Positions 54,852 to 63,768 of a stretch of DNA of 64,000 nucleotides are shown piece by piece; the stretch's first letter is position 1; each line of letters begins with the position of its first letter. Source of the stretch: Novosphingobium percolationis. Lineage in GTDB: Bacteria > Pseudomonadota > Alphaproteobacteria > Sphingomonadales > Sphingomonadaceae. The DNA is taken from positions 186,001 to 250,000 of the forward strand of contig NZ_JAILYM010000006.1 of assembly GCF_020179425.1 (NCBI RefSeq), read 5' to 3'. The notes under the pieces are model-generated. The model searched no databases. It was given only the letters and a program-made list of their open reading frames with translations, and had not been told where the DNA came from. The position numbers were made by a program, and so were the translations under genes.

Positions 54852-57317
54852 ATGTCCTTCACCAAGACGTACATGCTGGGCGTTCTGTTCGCAGGATCTG
54901 CGCTGACGAGTCCCGCCCTTGCGCAAGTGGCGGCTCAGGCCGATCAGGCTGGCGCAGGTTCGGCGCAGGAAATCATCGTCACCGCGCAGCGCCGCGAACA
55001 GTCGCTGAGCGAAGTTCCGGTTTCCATTCAGGCCTTTGGCAGTGAAGCGCTGAAGAACCTGCGCGTCACCTCGACCGAGGATCTGCCTTCGGTCGCGCCG
55101 TCGCTGAACATCTCGCGCGGGTATCAGGGCGTGCCGATCTACACGCTGCGCGGCGTGGGCTTCAACACGATCAACCTGTCGGCCACCTCCACCGTCGGCA
55201 CATATCTGGACGAAGTGGCGCTGGCCTACCCGTTCATGAACTCGGGGCCTGTCTACGACCTCGAACGCGTCGAAGTGCTCAAGGGGCCGCAGGGCACGCT
55301 CTATGGCCGCAACACCACGGCGGGCCTCGTCAACTTCATCAGCGCCAAGCCCAAGGACACCGTTTCGGCCGGCCTGACCGTCGAAGGCGGCAACTTCAAG
55401 ACCTTCAATTCCGAAGGCTTCGTCAACCTGCCGCTCGGCGAAACCACCGCGATCCGCGCCGCGTTCCGCACCGAAGACAGCTGGGATGGCTGGCAGAAGA
55501 GCGCGAGCCGCGACGAAACGCTGGGCGAAAACCACCGCTACGGCGGTCGCCTGACGCTGACCTCGCGCCCTGTCGATGGCCTCAAGGTCGAACTGGCAGC
55601 CAATGGCTGGATCAACAAGTCGGATTCGCTGGCCGGGCAGGCCGTGGGCTTCACTCCCAACACCGATCCCGCCAACGGCACGCTGTTCAGCGCCTTCAAC
55701 GCCGCCGGCGTTCCCGAATTCATCGCAGCTAACAAGCACATGTGGGACCAGGACCATGCCGACTGGGCACCGCTGTCGCAGCGTGGCCCCGATATCGGTC
55801 GTGGCGCGGGCATTTCCGATCCGCTCAAGGAAAACGACTGGTTCGTGGGCCTGCGCGGCCTGATCGAATACGAAATCAACCCGAACATCAGCGTCATCTC
55901 GCTGACCGGCTTCAACAATGTCAAGCGTCGCGCGGCGTTCGACTGGTCGGGCGCACCCTATGAAATCCTGATCCAGAAAGCCGATGGGCAGGCCAAGTCG
56001 TTCAGCCAGGAACTGCGCCTGCAGGGCAAGACCGGCCCCGCCAACTGGACCGTGGGCGGCTACTACTCGCACGACAAGGTGATCGACACCAATCGCACCA
56101 TGCTGGGGCAGAACGCGAACGTCGGCGCGGTGCGCGGGCTGATCTTCGGGCTTGATCTGCTGAACTCGCCGTTCAACTCGGACGGCTACACCGCCGCCGA
56201 CGTAGCGACCGCGTTCCGCACCTATCGCGATACCGCCAACTTCGATGTCGAGACCAAGAGCCTGTTCGCCAGCGCCGACTGGCAGCTCGATCGCAGCCTG
56301 ACGCTGACCACGGGCATCCGCTACACCCGCGATACGCAGGATTACGTGGGTTGCTCGCGCGACTTCAACGGCTCGATGCTGCCCAACGTCAACCTGTTCA
56401 ACCGCGCGTTCTTCTATCAGGCGTACGGTGCGTTCACGACGCCGATCAAGGCGAACGAATGCAACACCTTCGATCCGGTCACGAAGACCTTCGGTGCGGT
56501 AAAGTCGAAGCTGGACGAGGACAACGTGGCATGGCGCGTCGCGCTGGGCTGGGAAGTGACGCCCGACGCGCACCTGTTCGCCTCGGTCACGCGCGGCTAC
56601 AAGTCGGGCTCGACCCCGGTGAACGCGGCCAACATCTCGACCCAGAACGCCCCGGCGCGTCAGGAAAAGCTCACCTCGTATGAACTCGGCGCCAAGCTGG
56701 CGCTGGCCAACCGCGCGGTGAACCTGAACCTGACCGGGTTCTACTACGATTACGGCAACAAGCAGCTGGCCGTCTATTTCGCCGATCCGATCTACACCAC
56801 GCTGCTGCGGCTGGACAACATTCCCAAGTCGCGGGCCTATGGCATCGATGGCGATGTCAGCGTGAATGTCGGCCAGCATCTGAATGTCATGCTGGCTGGC
56901 ACCCTGCTCAAGACCGAAGTGCAGGGCTATGTTGGCATCGACGCGGGCGCCAACACCTTCAACTACGATGGTGCGGCCTTCCCGCTCAGCCCCAAGTTCT
57001 CGGGCGCGGCGACGGTAACGTGGGATTCGCCGATCACCGACAAGCTGGGCCTGCGGGCGATCGTCAATGGGCGCTACCAGTCCTCGGCCAAGAACACGCT
57101 CGAGGATGATCCGCAGCTCAACCTCAAGCCCTATGGCACGATCAACGCCAGCATCGGCATCCACGATGCCGACAACAAGTGGGAAGCCACGCTGTGGGCG
57201 CGCAACCTGACCAACCAATACTACTGGGTCTCGGCGGCCACGAACGCGAACCTCGCGGTCCGCTTCCCCGGTCACAGCCGCACCTGGGGCGTCACGCTGC
57301 GGACCTTGTTCAAGTAA
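54852..57317 (+). CDS. TonB-dependent outer-membrane receptor
   Basis: 821 residues from ATG 54852, after GGAGAGAG. Signal peptide MSFTKTYMLGVLFAGSALTS plus PALA. A TonB-box-like QEIIVTAQRREQSLSEVPVS opens the plug domain, with VEVLKGPQGTLYGRNTTAGL. The remaining ~650 residues are a 22-strand barrel ending TWGVTLRTLFK. The plug and barrel are of the sphingomonad OAR/FecA-like type used for lipophilic or aromatic substrates. It is divergent from a TetR gene and followed by a Baeyer-Villiger-like flavoprotein, so it probably imports the substrate of this catabolic region. Confidence 0.93.
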   Translation: MSFTKTYMLGVLFAGSALTSPALAQVAAQADQAGAGSAQEIIVTAQRREQSLSEVPVSIQAFGSEALKNLRVTSTEDLPSVAPSLNISRGYQGVPIYTLRGVGFNTINLSATSTVGTYLDEVALAYPFMNSGPVYDLERVEVLKGPQGTLYGRNTTAGLVNFISAKPKDTVSAGLTVEGGNFKTFNSEGFVNLPLGETTAIRAAFRTEDSWDGWQKSASRDETLGENHRYGGRLTLTSRPVDGLKVELAANGWINKSDSLAGQAVGFTPNTDPANGTLFSAFNAAGVPEFIAANKHMWDQDHADWAPLSQRGPDIGRGAGISDPLKENDWFVGLRGLIEYEINPNISVISLTGFNNVKRRAAFDWSGAPYEILIQKADGQAKSFSQELRLQGKTGPANWTVGGYYSHDKVIDTNRTMLGQNANVGAVRGLIFGLDLLNSPFNSDGYTAADVATAFRTYRDTANFDVETKSLFASADWQLDRSLTLTTGIRYTRDTQDYVGCSRDFNGSMLPNVNLFNRAFFYQAYGAFTTPIKANECNTFDPVTKTFGAVKSKLDEDNVAWRVALGWEVTPDAHLFASVTRGYKSGSTPVNAANISTQNAPARQEKLTSYELGAKLALANRAVNLNLTGFYYDYGNKQLAVYFADPIYTTLLRLDNIPKSRAYGIDGDVSVNVGQHLNVMLAGTLLKTEVQGYVGIDAGANTFNYDGAAFPLSPKFSGAATVTWDSPITDKLGLRAIVNGRYQSSAKNTLEDDPQLNLKPYGTINASIGIHDADNKWEATLWARNLTNQYYWVSAATNANLAVRFPGHSRTWGVTLRTLFK

Positions 57318-57367
57318 GCTTCGCTTGTTCGATTGACTGACTGAAAAACGATATGGGAGACTTGGGA

Positions 57368-58951
57368 ATGCAGCGCCGCGAGGTCGACGCCGTTGTTGTC
57401 GGAGCCGGTTTTGCCGGCATGTACATGAGCCATCTGCTGCGGCTGGAGGGCTACGATGTGCAGGGCATCGAGGCGGCGGCCGACGTCGGGGGGACGTGGT
57501 TCTGGAACCGCTACCCCGGCGCGCGCTGCGACATTCCCAGTCTCCTCTATCAATACAGCTGGAGCGAGGAGATCCGCACCTCGTGGAAGTGGAGCGAGAA
57601 ATACGCCACCCAGCCCGAAATCTTGGCCTATGCCAACCACTGCGCGGACCTGCTGGACATCCGCCCGCTCTATCGCTTTGAAACGCGCGTCACCGCCGCG
57701 CATTGGGACGAGGCCGCCGACCGCTGGCTGGTCGATACCGACAAGGGCGAGGGCCTGTCCGCCCGTTTCCTGATCATGGCCACCGGCGCGCTGTCGGTGC
57801 CCAAGGAGCCCGATTTCCCCGGCCTCGACCGCTTCAAGGGGCCGCAACTCGTGACGGGGCGCTGGCCGCACGATCCGGTCGATTTCAAGGGCAAGCGCGT
57901 CGCCGTGGTCGGCACCGGCAGTTCCGCGATCCAGTCGCTGCCGCACATCGCGGCGGAGGCGTTGCAGGTCCATGTCTTCCAGCGCACGCCCAACTTCAGC
58001 CTGCCGGCGCTCAACGCGCCGATTTCGGATGAGGAACGCGCGGCGTTCGAAGCTGCGTGGCCGTTCTACAAGCAGGCGATCGACACTGGCGAGCCGGGCG
58101 TCGAACTGCTGCCCGAGGACTGGGATCCGAGCGACGAGGAACTGGCCGAACACGTCAAGATCCTGTGGAACGGCGGCGGTCTCGTCTCCACCGTGCAGAT
58201 CCCGCGTCTGACCAAGGACGAGCGCATCAATGACGCCGCGTGCGATTTCGTGCGCTCGCAGATCCGCGAACTGGTCAACGATCCGGTGCTGGCCGAGAAG
58301 CTTTGCCCCACCAGCTTCCCGATCTCGACCAAGCGCGCCTGCGTCGATACCGATTACTACGTTACCTACAACCGCGATAACGTTACGCTGGTCGACCTCA
58401 ACGAAGGGGCGATCGAGGAGGTGACGGCGCGCGGAATTCGCACCGCCGATGCGGAATACGACGTCGACATCATTGTGTGGGCGCTGGGCTTCGATGCGAT
58501 GACCGGCGCGCTGACCCGCGTCGACATCCGGGGCGAGGGCGGCACCCCGCTCAGGCAAGCATGGTATGCCGGCCCGGCGATGTGGATGGGCATGATGGTG
58601 GCCGGGTTCCCCAACCTGTTCACGATCACCGGCCCCGGCAGTCCCTCGGTGCTGATGAACGTCATCCTGGCAGGCGAACACAATGTCGAATTTGCCAATG
58701 CCGTCATCGAAAGAATGCGCGCGCGCGGCGAAACCCGCGTCGCGGTCGATGCGGCAGCGCAGGAGGCGTGGGTCGATCACGTCCGTCGCGAGGCCGAGGG
58801 TACTCTCTTCCCGCGCGCCAATTCGTGGTACATGGGGGCCAACATCCCCGGCAAGCCGAGAGTCATGCTTCCCTACGTGGGCATGGACTACAAGCTCCGC
58901 TTGAACGCCGCCGTGGCGGCCGATTTCCCGGACTTGCGCTTCGAAGGCTGA
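57368..58951 (+). CDS. Baeyer-Villiger-type flavin monooxygenase
   Basis: 527 residues from ATG 57368 (MQRREVDAVVVGAGFAGMYM); GGGAG lies 8 bases before. An ATG at 57353 is the alternative. FAD motif GAGFAGMYM, the GGTWFWNRYPGARCDIPSLL stretch of cyclohexanone monooxygenases, and NADPH motif VAVVGTGSSAIQSLPHIAAE. The class fingerprint FxGxxxHxxxWP is present as FKGPQLVTGRWP, so the His is replaced by Val. The fold and length match Baeyer-Villiger monooxygenases, but activity may be altered. It follows the TonB receptor by 50 bases and is probably co-transcribed. Confidence 0.88.
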   Translation: MQRREVDAVVVGAGFAGMYMSHLLRLEGYDVQGIEAAADVGGTWFWNRYPGARCDIPSLLYQYSWSEEIRTSWKWSEKYATQPEILAYANHCADLLDIRPLYRFETRVTAAHWDEAADRWLVDTDKGEGLSARFLIMATGALSVPKEPDFPGLDRFKGPQLVTGRWPHDPVDFKGKRVAVVGTGSSAIQSLPHIAAEALQVHVFQRTPNFSLPALNAPISDEERAAFEAAWPFYKQAIDTGEPGVELLPEDWDPSDEELAEHVKILWNGGGLVSTVQIPRLTKDERINDAACDFVRSQIRELVNDPVLAEKLCPTSFPISTKRACVDTDYYVTYNRDNVTLVDLNEGAIEEVTARGIRTADAEYDVDIIVWALGFDAMTGALTRVDIRGEGGTPLRQAWYAGPAMWMGMMVAGFPNLFTITGPGSPSVLMNVILAGEHNVEFANAVIERMRARGETRVAVDAAAQEAWVDHVRREAEGTLFPRANSWYMGANIPGKPRVMLPYVGMDYKLRLNAAVAADFPDLRFEG

Positions 58952-59272
58952 ACGTCAGGCGGGACGCATGACGCGCGATGGGCGAATCTGCCAGCGCTCA
59001 TGCGTCCTGTTGGTCGGGCCGAACGGCGTCTGAATGCCCGAAAGCCGGAAAACACGGCATTTCGGACCAAATTTGGTTATGAAAATCTTGTGGCCGCGCA
59101 ACCCTTTGGCAAGGTCGCTTCGAAGTGGAGGCGAATAGGCTTTCGCTTCCTGCACGATCGTTCAATCCTTGTCGCCGATCCCGGCTTGAAGCCTGTCCTG
59201 CTGGATCCGGCGCAGGCCTTGCGGGGATCGCAAGCTGCGGGCGCCCGGCCCGCAGCACGGAGCAAGCGCGAC
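58952..59272. other. Intergenic region with two symmetric elements
   Basis: 321 bases without a convincing gene. GGACGCATGA (58962-58971) pairs with TCATGCGTCC (58998-59007), which may end the monooxygenase transcript. ACCAAATTTGGT at 59066-59077 is a perfect 12-base palindrome. I see nothing else. Confidence 0.45.
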
Positions 59273-59512
59273 ATGATGTTCAAGATCCGCACGCCCGATG
59301 GTCGCCTCATGCTCGGCACCCGCTTCCGGCGCGCCGCCCGGCGACCGGCCCTTCGCCACCCGGCCAACGACGCCGCGCTGGAGGAAGCGGCGGCGCTGCT
59401 GCGTCAGGCCCTTTCGCAACTGGATTCATCGGGCAGCTTCATCGCCGCCGCCTATGTCGATCAGGCGCTGTCGCTGTTGCGCCTGGACCGGCTTGTCGGA
59501 GAAGGCGGCTGA
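59273..59512 (+). CDS. Small hypothetical protein
   Basis: 79 residues, MMFKIRTPDGRLMLGTRFRR, with GGAG 13 bases before. A basic N-terminal third is followed by an Ala/Leu-rich helix pair (DAALEEAAALLRQALSQLDS, FIAAAYVDQALSLLRLDRLV). It resembles small sphingomonad proteins without a name. It is convergent with the linalool-dehydratase-like gene, with the stops 7 bases apart. No function can be assigned. Confidence 0.5.
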   Translation: MMFKIRTPDGRLMLGTRFRRAARRPALRHPANDAALEEAAALLRQALSQLDSSGSFIAAAYVDQALSLLRLDRLVGEGG

Positions 59513-59519
59513 CCGGGCG

Positions 59520-61436
59520 TCAGCCTGCCCGCAGCGTCACGCTCACCCGCCCGGCAAGGTTGACGGTGAACGCGCCCGCACCGGTGGCATCGGCCACGAT
59601 CTCGGCCTCCTCTGCCCCGTCCAGCACATAGCGCCGTCCCGGTTCGAGCTGCGACACCGCGATCCGCCGCAGCCCGGCGCGCTCACCCTGCACGAACGTC
59701 GCTTCCAGATTCGTCCCGTCGCTCCAGGCCCGTGCCACCAGCACCGCCGGATATTCCAGCGTCTCGATCATCGGCCCGGCCAGCGCCGCCTTTGACGGAC
59801 CTTCGGTGAAAGTACGGCGGAAGTCGCCGGTCTGCATCAGCAGGCCCATGATCGCGGTGGCGTTTGAGATGTTCGACCCCTTGGTGAAGCGCAGCCCCCC
59901 GCCCGAGCGATCGACGCCGCCATCGCGGAACAGTCCGGCCTTCGCCGCCGCCGCCAGCCGCGTATCGCCGAACTCGCGCGCAGAGACGAGGTAGGTGCCA
60001 TAGGCGCCGACGTGGCCGGTGCCATACTTGCCCGCGTCGATCCCTTCGCCCGGCATCACCATGCGCGGTCCGCCGTCCTCCTCGACCACGATCGGCGCGA
60101 TTTCCTCGCGCGCGATGGCCCATTGCTGGCGCGCCCGCACCGGCAGGAAGGCGTTCTCGAAAAAGGCATAGCCCGCCTCGCCCACGGGGAACGGCACTGG
60201 CATTCCCGTCCACTGCGAGCGCAGACCGACGATCGAACCCGAACTGTCGGTGAACTCGTCGTCGATTGCGCGCAGCCAGTCCTTCATGTGCCGGTCGACC
60301 AGCTTCGATCCGGTCAGCGCGTCGTGGGTGACAAGGCTGAGCATCCCGTAGTGGTTGCAGATCGGATAGAGCCAATTCGGCTCGCAGGCGAAGATCCCGA
60401 ACTTCGATATCGCGTAGTTGTGATCGACCGAGGCGTTGAGGCTGCCGAAATCATGCTTCCACGCCGTGCGCCCGTTCAGGCGGAAGGTCAGGCTGCCCGG
60501 CTCCATGTAGCGGCGGTCGCCGGTCGCGAGCATGTAGCCGCCCACGTGCGCGCCGAACCAGCCGGTCAGCATGATGTTGTCCTTGCCCGCCGGGTCCCAG
60601 TCGGTGAAGTTGAAATGGCCCCAGCAGCTTTCCAGAACCCAGTAGTCCCAGACCTTCTTTTCCAGGTACTTTTCGATCAGGTTGCGCTGGGCAAGGCCCA
60701 TGTAGCCCCGGAAATTGGGCAGGTAAGCGGTCTGCGCGATGGCCAGCGCAAAGCCCATGTGGTTGATCTGGTAACGCAGCGCAGCAGGTTGGAACTGATC
60801 GATCACGGTGAAGCCATCGAAGCTGCCGACCGGCTGCAAGGACCGGTCGAGCAGATAGCGCAGGCCCGCCAGTTGCTCGTCGTCCATCTCGCGAGCCGCA
60901 GGATCGGGCTCTGGCGCCGATTGCTGCGTCACTTCGGAAATGGCGCGGGGCAGGAAGCTTTCGCGCACTTTTGCCTTGTCCAGCCCCGCCGCATGCGCCT
61001 TGCGGTTGTTGCGCGCGAAGGCGAGGATGACGAGGCCTGCCGCGACCGGCGCGGCAATGGGCGCGCCCGCCCACGTCGTCTCGCCCGTCATGCTGCCGGC
61101 CAGCAAGGCGCTGCCCAGCCACACGATCGCAGGCGCGATCACCGCGCCCGCCCAGAACCACGCCACCAGCGAAGCGACGAACACCACCATTGTCAGCGCA
61201 AACAGCAGCATCGACCAGCCGCCCACGGCAAGGAACCCGCCGCCGGGCACGATCAGGCCAAGACCCGCCGCGCGCAGCGCCGGGCTTGATCCCATCAGCG
61301 TGGGCAGCAGGCCAAGCGCCACCATCGCCGCATAGATCGCCCACGTGCGCCGCTGGCGCGAAGCGGTGACGGGGCCGCGGATGCCGCGATGCGGCGAAAG
61401 GCCGGGTACGTCACTGGTAAGCGGGATCGTGGCCAT
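59520..61436 (-). CDS. Membrane-anchored linalool dehydratase/isomerase-like protein
   Basis: 638 residues. The N-terminal ~145 residues hold about five membrane helices (WAIYAAMVALGLLPTLMG, WSMLLFALTMVVFVASLVAW, IAAPVAAGLVILAFA). Residues ~190-560 match the linalool dehydratase-isomerase alpha/alpha barrel: ALRYQINHMGFALAIAQTAY, LIEKYLEKKVWDYWVLESCW and FACEPNWLYPICNHYGMLSL. The two Cys (C351, C360) keep the nine-residue spacing of the catalytic C171/C180 of the Castellaniella enzyme; D207 and H297 could be the Asp and His. The C-terminus is a small beta domain. It may hydrate, dehydrate or isomerise a terpenoid alcohol. It is coupled to the small gene before it. Confidence 0.78.
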   Translation of the reverse strand: MATIPLTSDVPGLSPHRGIRGPVTASRQRRTWAIYAAMVALGLLPTLMGSSPALRAAGLGLIVPGGGFLAVGGWSMLLFALTMVVFVASLVAWFWAGAVIAPAIVWLGSALLAGSMTGETTWAGAPIAAPVAAGLVILAFARNNRKAHAAGLDKAKVRESFLPRAISEVTQQSAPEPDPAAREMDDEQLAGLRYLLDRSLQPVGSFDGFTVIDQFQPAALRYQINHMGFALAIAQTAYLPNFRGYMGLAQRNLIEKYLEKKVWDYWVLESCWGHFNFTDWDPAGKDNIMLTGWFGAHVGGYMLATGDRRYMEPGSLTFRLNGRTAWKHDFGSLNASVDHNYAISKFGIFACEPNWLYPICNHYGMLSLVTHDALTGSKLVDRHMKDWLRAIDDEFTDSSGSIVGLRSQWTGMPVPFPVGEAGYAFFENAFLPVRARQQWAIAREEIAPIVVEEDGGPRMVMPGEGIDAGKYGTGHVGAYGTYLVSAREFGDTRLAAAAKAGLFRDGGVDRSGGGLRFTKGSNISNATAIMGLLMQTGDFRRTFTEGPSKAALAGPMIETLEYPAVLVARAWSDGTNLEATFVQGERAGLRRIAVSQLEPGRRYVLDGAEEAEIVADATGAGAFTVNLAGRVSVTLRAG

Positions 61437-61762
61437 CAGTTCCTCCAGCCGAGCGGCTTGCAGATGTTCTTGTGGATCAGGGCCACGATCAAGGGATCGG
61501 GGCCGGAAAGGTGCGGGGACGTGTCGGACGAGGCCACCGCCGGTCCCGCCAGCAGCGCCAGCAGCGCCGCTTCTGCCGCCAGCAGACGGCGCCAGATCGG
61601 TCGGTTGGCGGGGATCGGCATCGCGGGCGCCAGCTGGCCGGGGCGCCAGGTGACCGCCGCGTCCATGCGCATCGCGCCGCCAAGGCCCAGCCGCCGTGCC
61701 GCCGCACGGAACGGCGCGAGCAGGCGCATCAGCAGAAACACGGCGAAGGCGCAGCAGGCCAT
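61436..61762 (-). CDS. Small membrane or exported protein, unknown
   Basis: 108 residues, MACCAFAVFLLMRLLAPFRA. One hydrophobic N-terminal segment, a basic middle part (RRLGLGGAMRMDAAVTWRPG) and a second hydrophobic segment (LLAAEAALLALLAGPAVASS), then a short tail ending NICKPLGWRN. Its TGA shares a base with the ATG of the linalool-dehydratase-like gene (TGATG), so the two are translationally coupled. No family recognised. It may be an anchor or accessory subunit. Confidence 0.6.
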   Translation of the reverse strand: MACCAFAVFLLMRLLAPFRAAARRLGLGGAMRMDAAVTWRPGQLAPAMPIPANRPIWRRLLAAEAALLALLAGPAVASSDTSPHLSGPDPLIVALIHKNICKPLGWRN

Positions 61763-62094
61763 CGTTCTCTCCCGTTATTTCTGGTCAAGCTATCCTAGAA
61801 AAATGATCCTGTCCAGCAGGCTTGGAGGGGCGATGCTGCAGCCTGCGCCTGCAGCATTTTCCCATAGGCTTCATGGTCATGCGCCAATTCGGTTCGTCGC
61901 GCCGTCGGCCCGGTTCGCGGCGAACCGGCGCTCGCCCCGGATATGACCGCTCCTTGCGACGTAGCGCAGGCACCGGGTCGGTTGGACCGGTTGCAGCAGC
62001 CCGGCAGGGCGCTGCGGCAGGCGGCAGCATCCTCCGACCCATTGGACCGGGTGCCGTCCTTCCGTGACGGGTCGCAAAAGAGGAAGCCAACCAA
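61763..62094. other. Intergenic region with hairpins before the RTX gene
   Basis: 332 bases between divergent genes. ATGCTGCAG (61833-61841) and CTGCAGCAT (61849-61857) form a perfect 9-bp stem followed by TTT, resembling a terminator or attenuator on the + strand. A longer-range fold pairs GGCACC (61969) with GGTGCC (62050) and GGGTCGG (61975) with CCGACCC (62034). No open frame I would call a gene. Confidence 0.5.
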
Positions 62095-63588
62095 ATGGAT
62101 ACCATTACCAGGTTCGCCGTCGCCGCCGATGGTGAAGTGACGATGTACGTCAACCACGATGGGGCCTACGAACAGGACACCCTCGCGCTCAACCAGACGC
62201 TGTCGTTCGACGCCTCGACCAATACGGTGACGCTGACGACCACGAACGACACCTACATCGACATTCAGGCGTTCCAGCCGACCGCGGACGCCACCGACAA
62301 CGCGCTGAACTACACGCTGACCGGTCACACCTACACCGATCTTGAAGGGCACCTGATCGACCAGCCCGTGCAAGGCGACCTGCCCGATGACGGCGTGGCC
62401 GAGGACCAGGACCACGATGGTTCGTGGGACGACGTGCTGATCGGCACGGCCGGGGATGACCGCATCAGCGCGGGCGGCGGCAACGACCACGTCTATGGCG
62501 GCCTTGGCGACGATCGCCTTCAGGGCAACGAAGGACACGACCACCTCGCTGGCGGTGCAGGCAATGACTGGCTCTACGGCGACGCGGGGAGCGATGTGCT
62601 TGATGGCGGCATCGGCGACGATCATCTCTACGGCGGCGCCGGCGACGATCTGCTGATCGGCGGCGCGGGCAACGATGCGCTGGCGGGCAACGGCGGCCAT
62701 GACGTGCTGCTGGGCGGGGAAGGCAACGACCGCCTGTCGGGCAACGATGGCGATGACACGTTGGACGGTGGCCTGGGCAACGACAACCTGATCGGCGGCG
62801 ATGGCGCCGATACGCTGTTCGGCCGCGATGGCAACGACCAGCTCAATGGCGGCCTGGGCAACGACACGATCTGGGGCGGCGCGGGCGCGGATACCGTTAC
62901 CGCCGGTGCTGGTGACGATTCGGTCGATGGCGGCCTGGGCGACGACCGGATCAATGGCGGCGACGGCAACGATAACCTGAGCGGCGATGCGGGCAACGAC
63001 ACCATCTATGGCGATGCCGGCAACGACCACATCTGGGGTGGCCTCGGCAACGACCGCATCGTTGGCGGGGACGGCAACGACAGCGTGTCGGGTGGCCTTG
63101 GGGATGATCGCATTCTCGGCAACGATGGCAACGACAACCTGAGCGGTGACGAAGGCAACGACCAGATCTTCGGCGGGGCCGGCAACGACACCATCGCTGG
63201 CGGTCTTGGCAACGACACGATCAATGGCGGGCCGGGTCAGGACACGCTGACCGGGGGCCTTGGCGCGGACACCTTCGTATTCCACGTCAACGGCGACACG
63301 ACCGCCACGGTCGATCTTTCCACTGCCACCACGATTGCCGATTTCAGCGTGCTGGAAGGCGACCGCATCCAGCTCTCCGACATGGACGCCAACGTCAACG
63401 TCGATGGAAACCAGGCCTTCAGCTTCATCGGCGACGGCGGCTTCAGCCACACCGCCGGGGAACTGCGCGCCGACGTGACCGACGGCAACACCTACCTCTA
63501 TGGCGACCAGAACGGCGACGGCTCGGCCGATTTCGTGATCCGTCTGGATGGCGTGGTCGCGCTGCACACGGCTGACTTCGTCCTCTAA
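62095..63588 (+). CDS. RTX-type calcium-binding protein, type I secretion substrate
   Basis: 497 residues, MDTITRFAVAADGEVTMYVN, with AGAGGA upstream. The first ~110 residues form a small unknown domain with many Thr/Asn. About 30 nonapeptide RTX repeats follow (GGxGxDxUx; for example DVLIGTAGDDRISAGGGNDH, YGGLGDDRLQGNEGHDHLAG). The C-terminal peptidase-M10-like secretion domain runs from TFVFHVNGDTTATVDLST to IRLDGVVALHTADFVL, the acidic-hydrophobic ending typical of type I secretion. No catalytic domain is seen, so it may be a surface-layer or adhesion protein. No type I transporter is in the window. Confidence 0.9.
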   Translation: MDTITRFAVAADGEVTMYVNHDGAYEQDTLALNQTLSFDASTNTVTLTTTNDTYIDIQAFQPTADATDNALNYTLTGHTYTDLEGHLIDQPVQGDLPDDGVAEDQDHDGSWDDVLIGTAGDDRISAGGGNDHVYGGLGDDRLQGNEGHDHLAGGAGNDWLYGDAGSDVLDGGIGDDHLYGGAGDDLLIGGAGNDALAGNGGHDVLLGGEGNDRLSGNDGDDTLDGGLGNDNLIGGDGADTLFGRDGNDQLNGGLGNDTIWGGAGADTVTAGAGDDSVDGGLGDDRINGGDGNDNLSGDAGNDTIYGDAGNDHIWGGLGNDRIVGGDGNDSVSGGLGDDRILGNDGNDNLSGDEGNDQIFGGAGNDTIAGGLGNDTINGGPGQDTLTGGLGADTFVFHVNGDTTATVDLSTATTIADFSVLEGDRIQLSDMDANVNVDGNQAFSFIGDGGFSHTAGELRADVTDGNTYLYGDQNGDGSADFVIRLDGVVALHTADFVL

Positions 63589-63609
63589 TCGGCAGGACCG
63601 TGGCAGGAA

Positions 63610-63638
63610 GGGGCGCCGTCAGCAGCGGCGCCCCTTTT
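63610..63638 (+). terminator. Intrinsic terminator of the RTX gene
   Basis: GGGGCGCCG pairs with CGGCGCCCC around TCAGCAG and is followed by TTTT, 21 bases after the stop codon. Confidence 0.85.
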
Positions 63639-63682
63639 CGCACGTGCCGGTTTCGAAATGGGGAATGTCGGGGGGCTTCTGG

Positions 63683-63719
63683 TCCTCCCCGTTTTTGCGA
63701 AGCACAAATGGGGAGGGGG
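63683..63719. repeat. Intergenic inverted repeat (REP-like)
   Basis: CCTCCCCGTTTTTGCGAAGC followed by ACAAATGGGGAGGGGG: CCTCCCC pairs with GGGGAGG. It is followed by GGAGGGGAGTTACCCCTCC, a second small hairpin. This resembles the repeats at 47162. Confidence 0.5.
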
Positions 63720-63768
63720 ACCGCGCGCGAAGTGCGTGGTGGAGGGGAGTTACCCCTCCGTCACCTCA

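Noticed and set aside
54786..57275. 829-codon leftward frame opposite the TonB receptor
   Set aside because: It has no signal peptide or domain, and the sense frame is a full TonB-dependent receptor with signal peptide and ribosome site.
61795..63567. 590-codon leftward frame opposite the RTX gene
   Set aside because: Repeated Val/Ala/Ile pattern is the reverse reading of RTX nonapeptides. The sense frame has the secretion signal and terminator.
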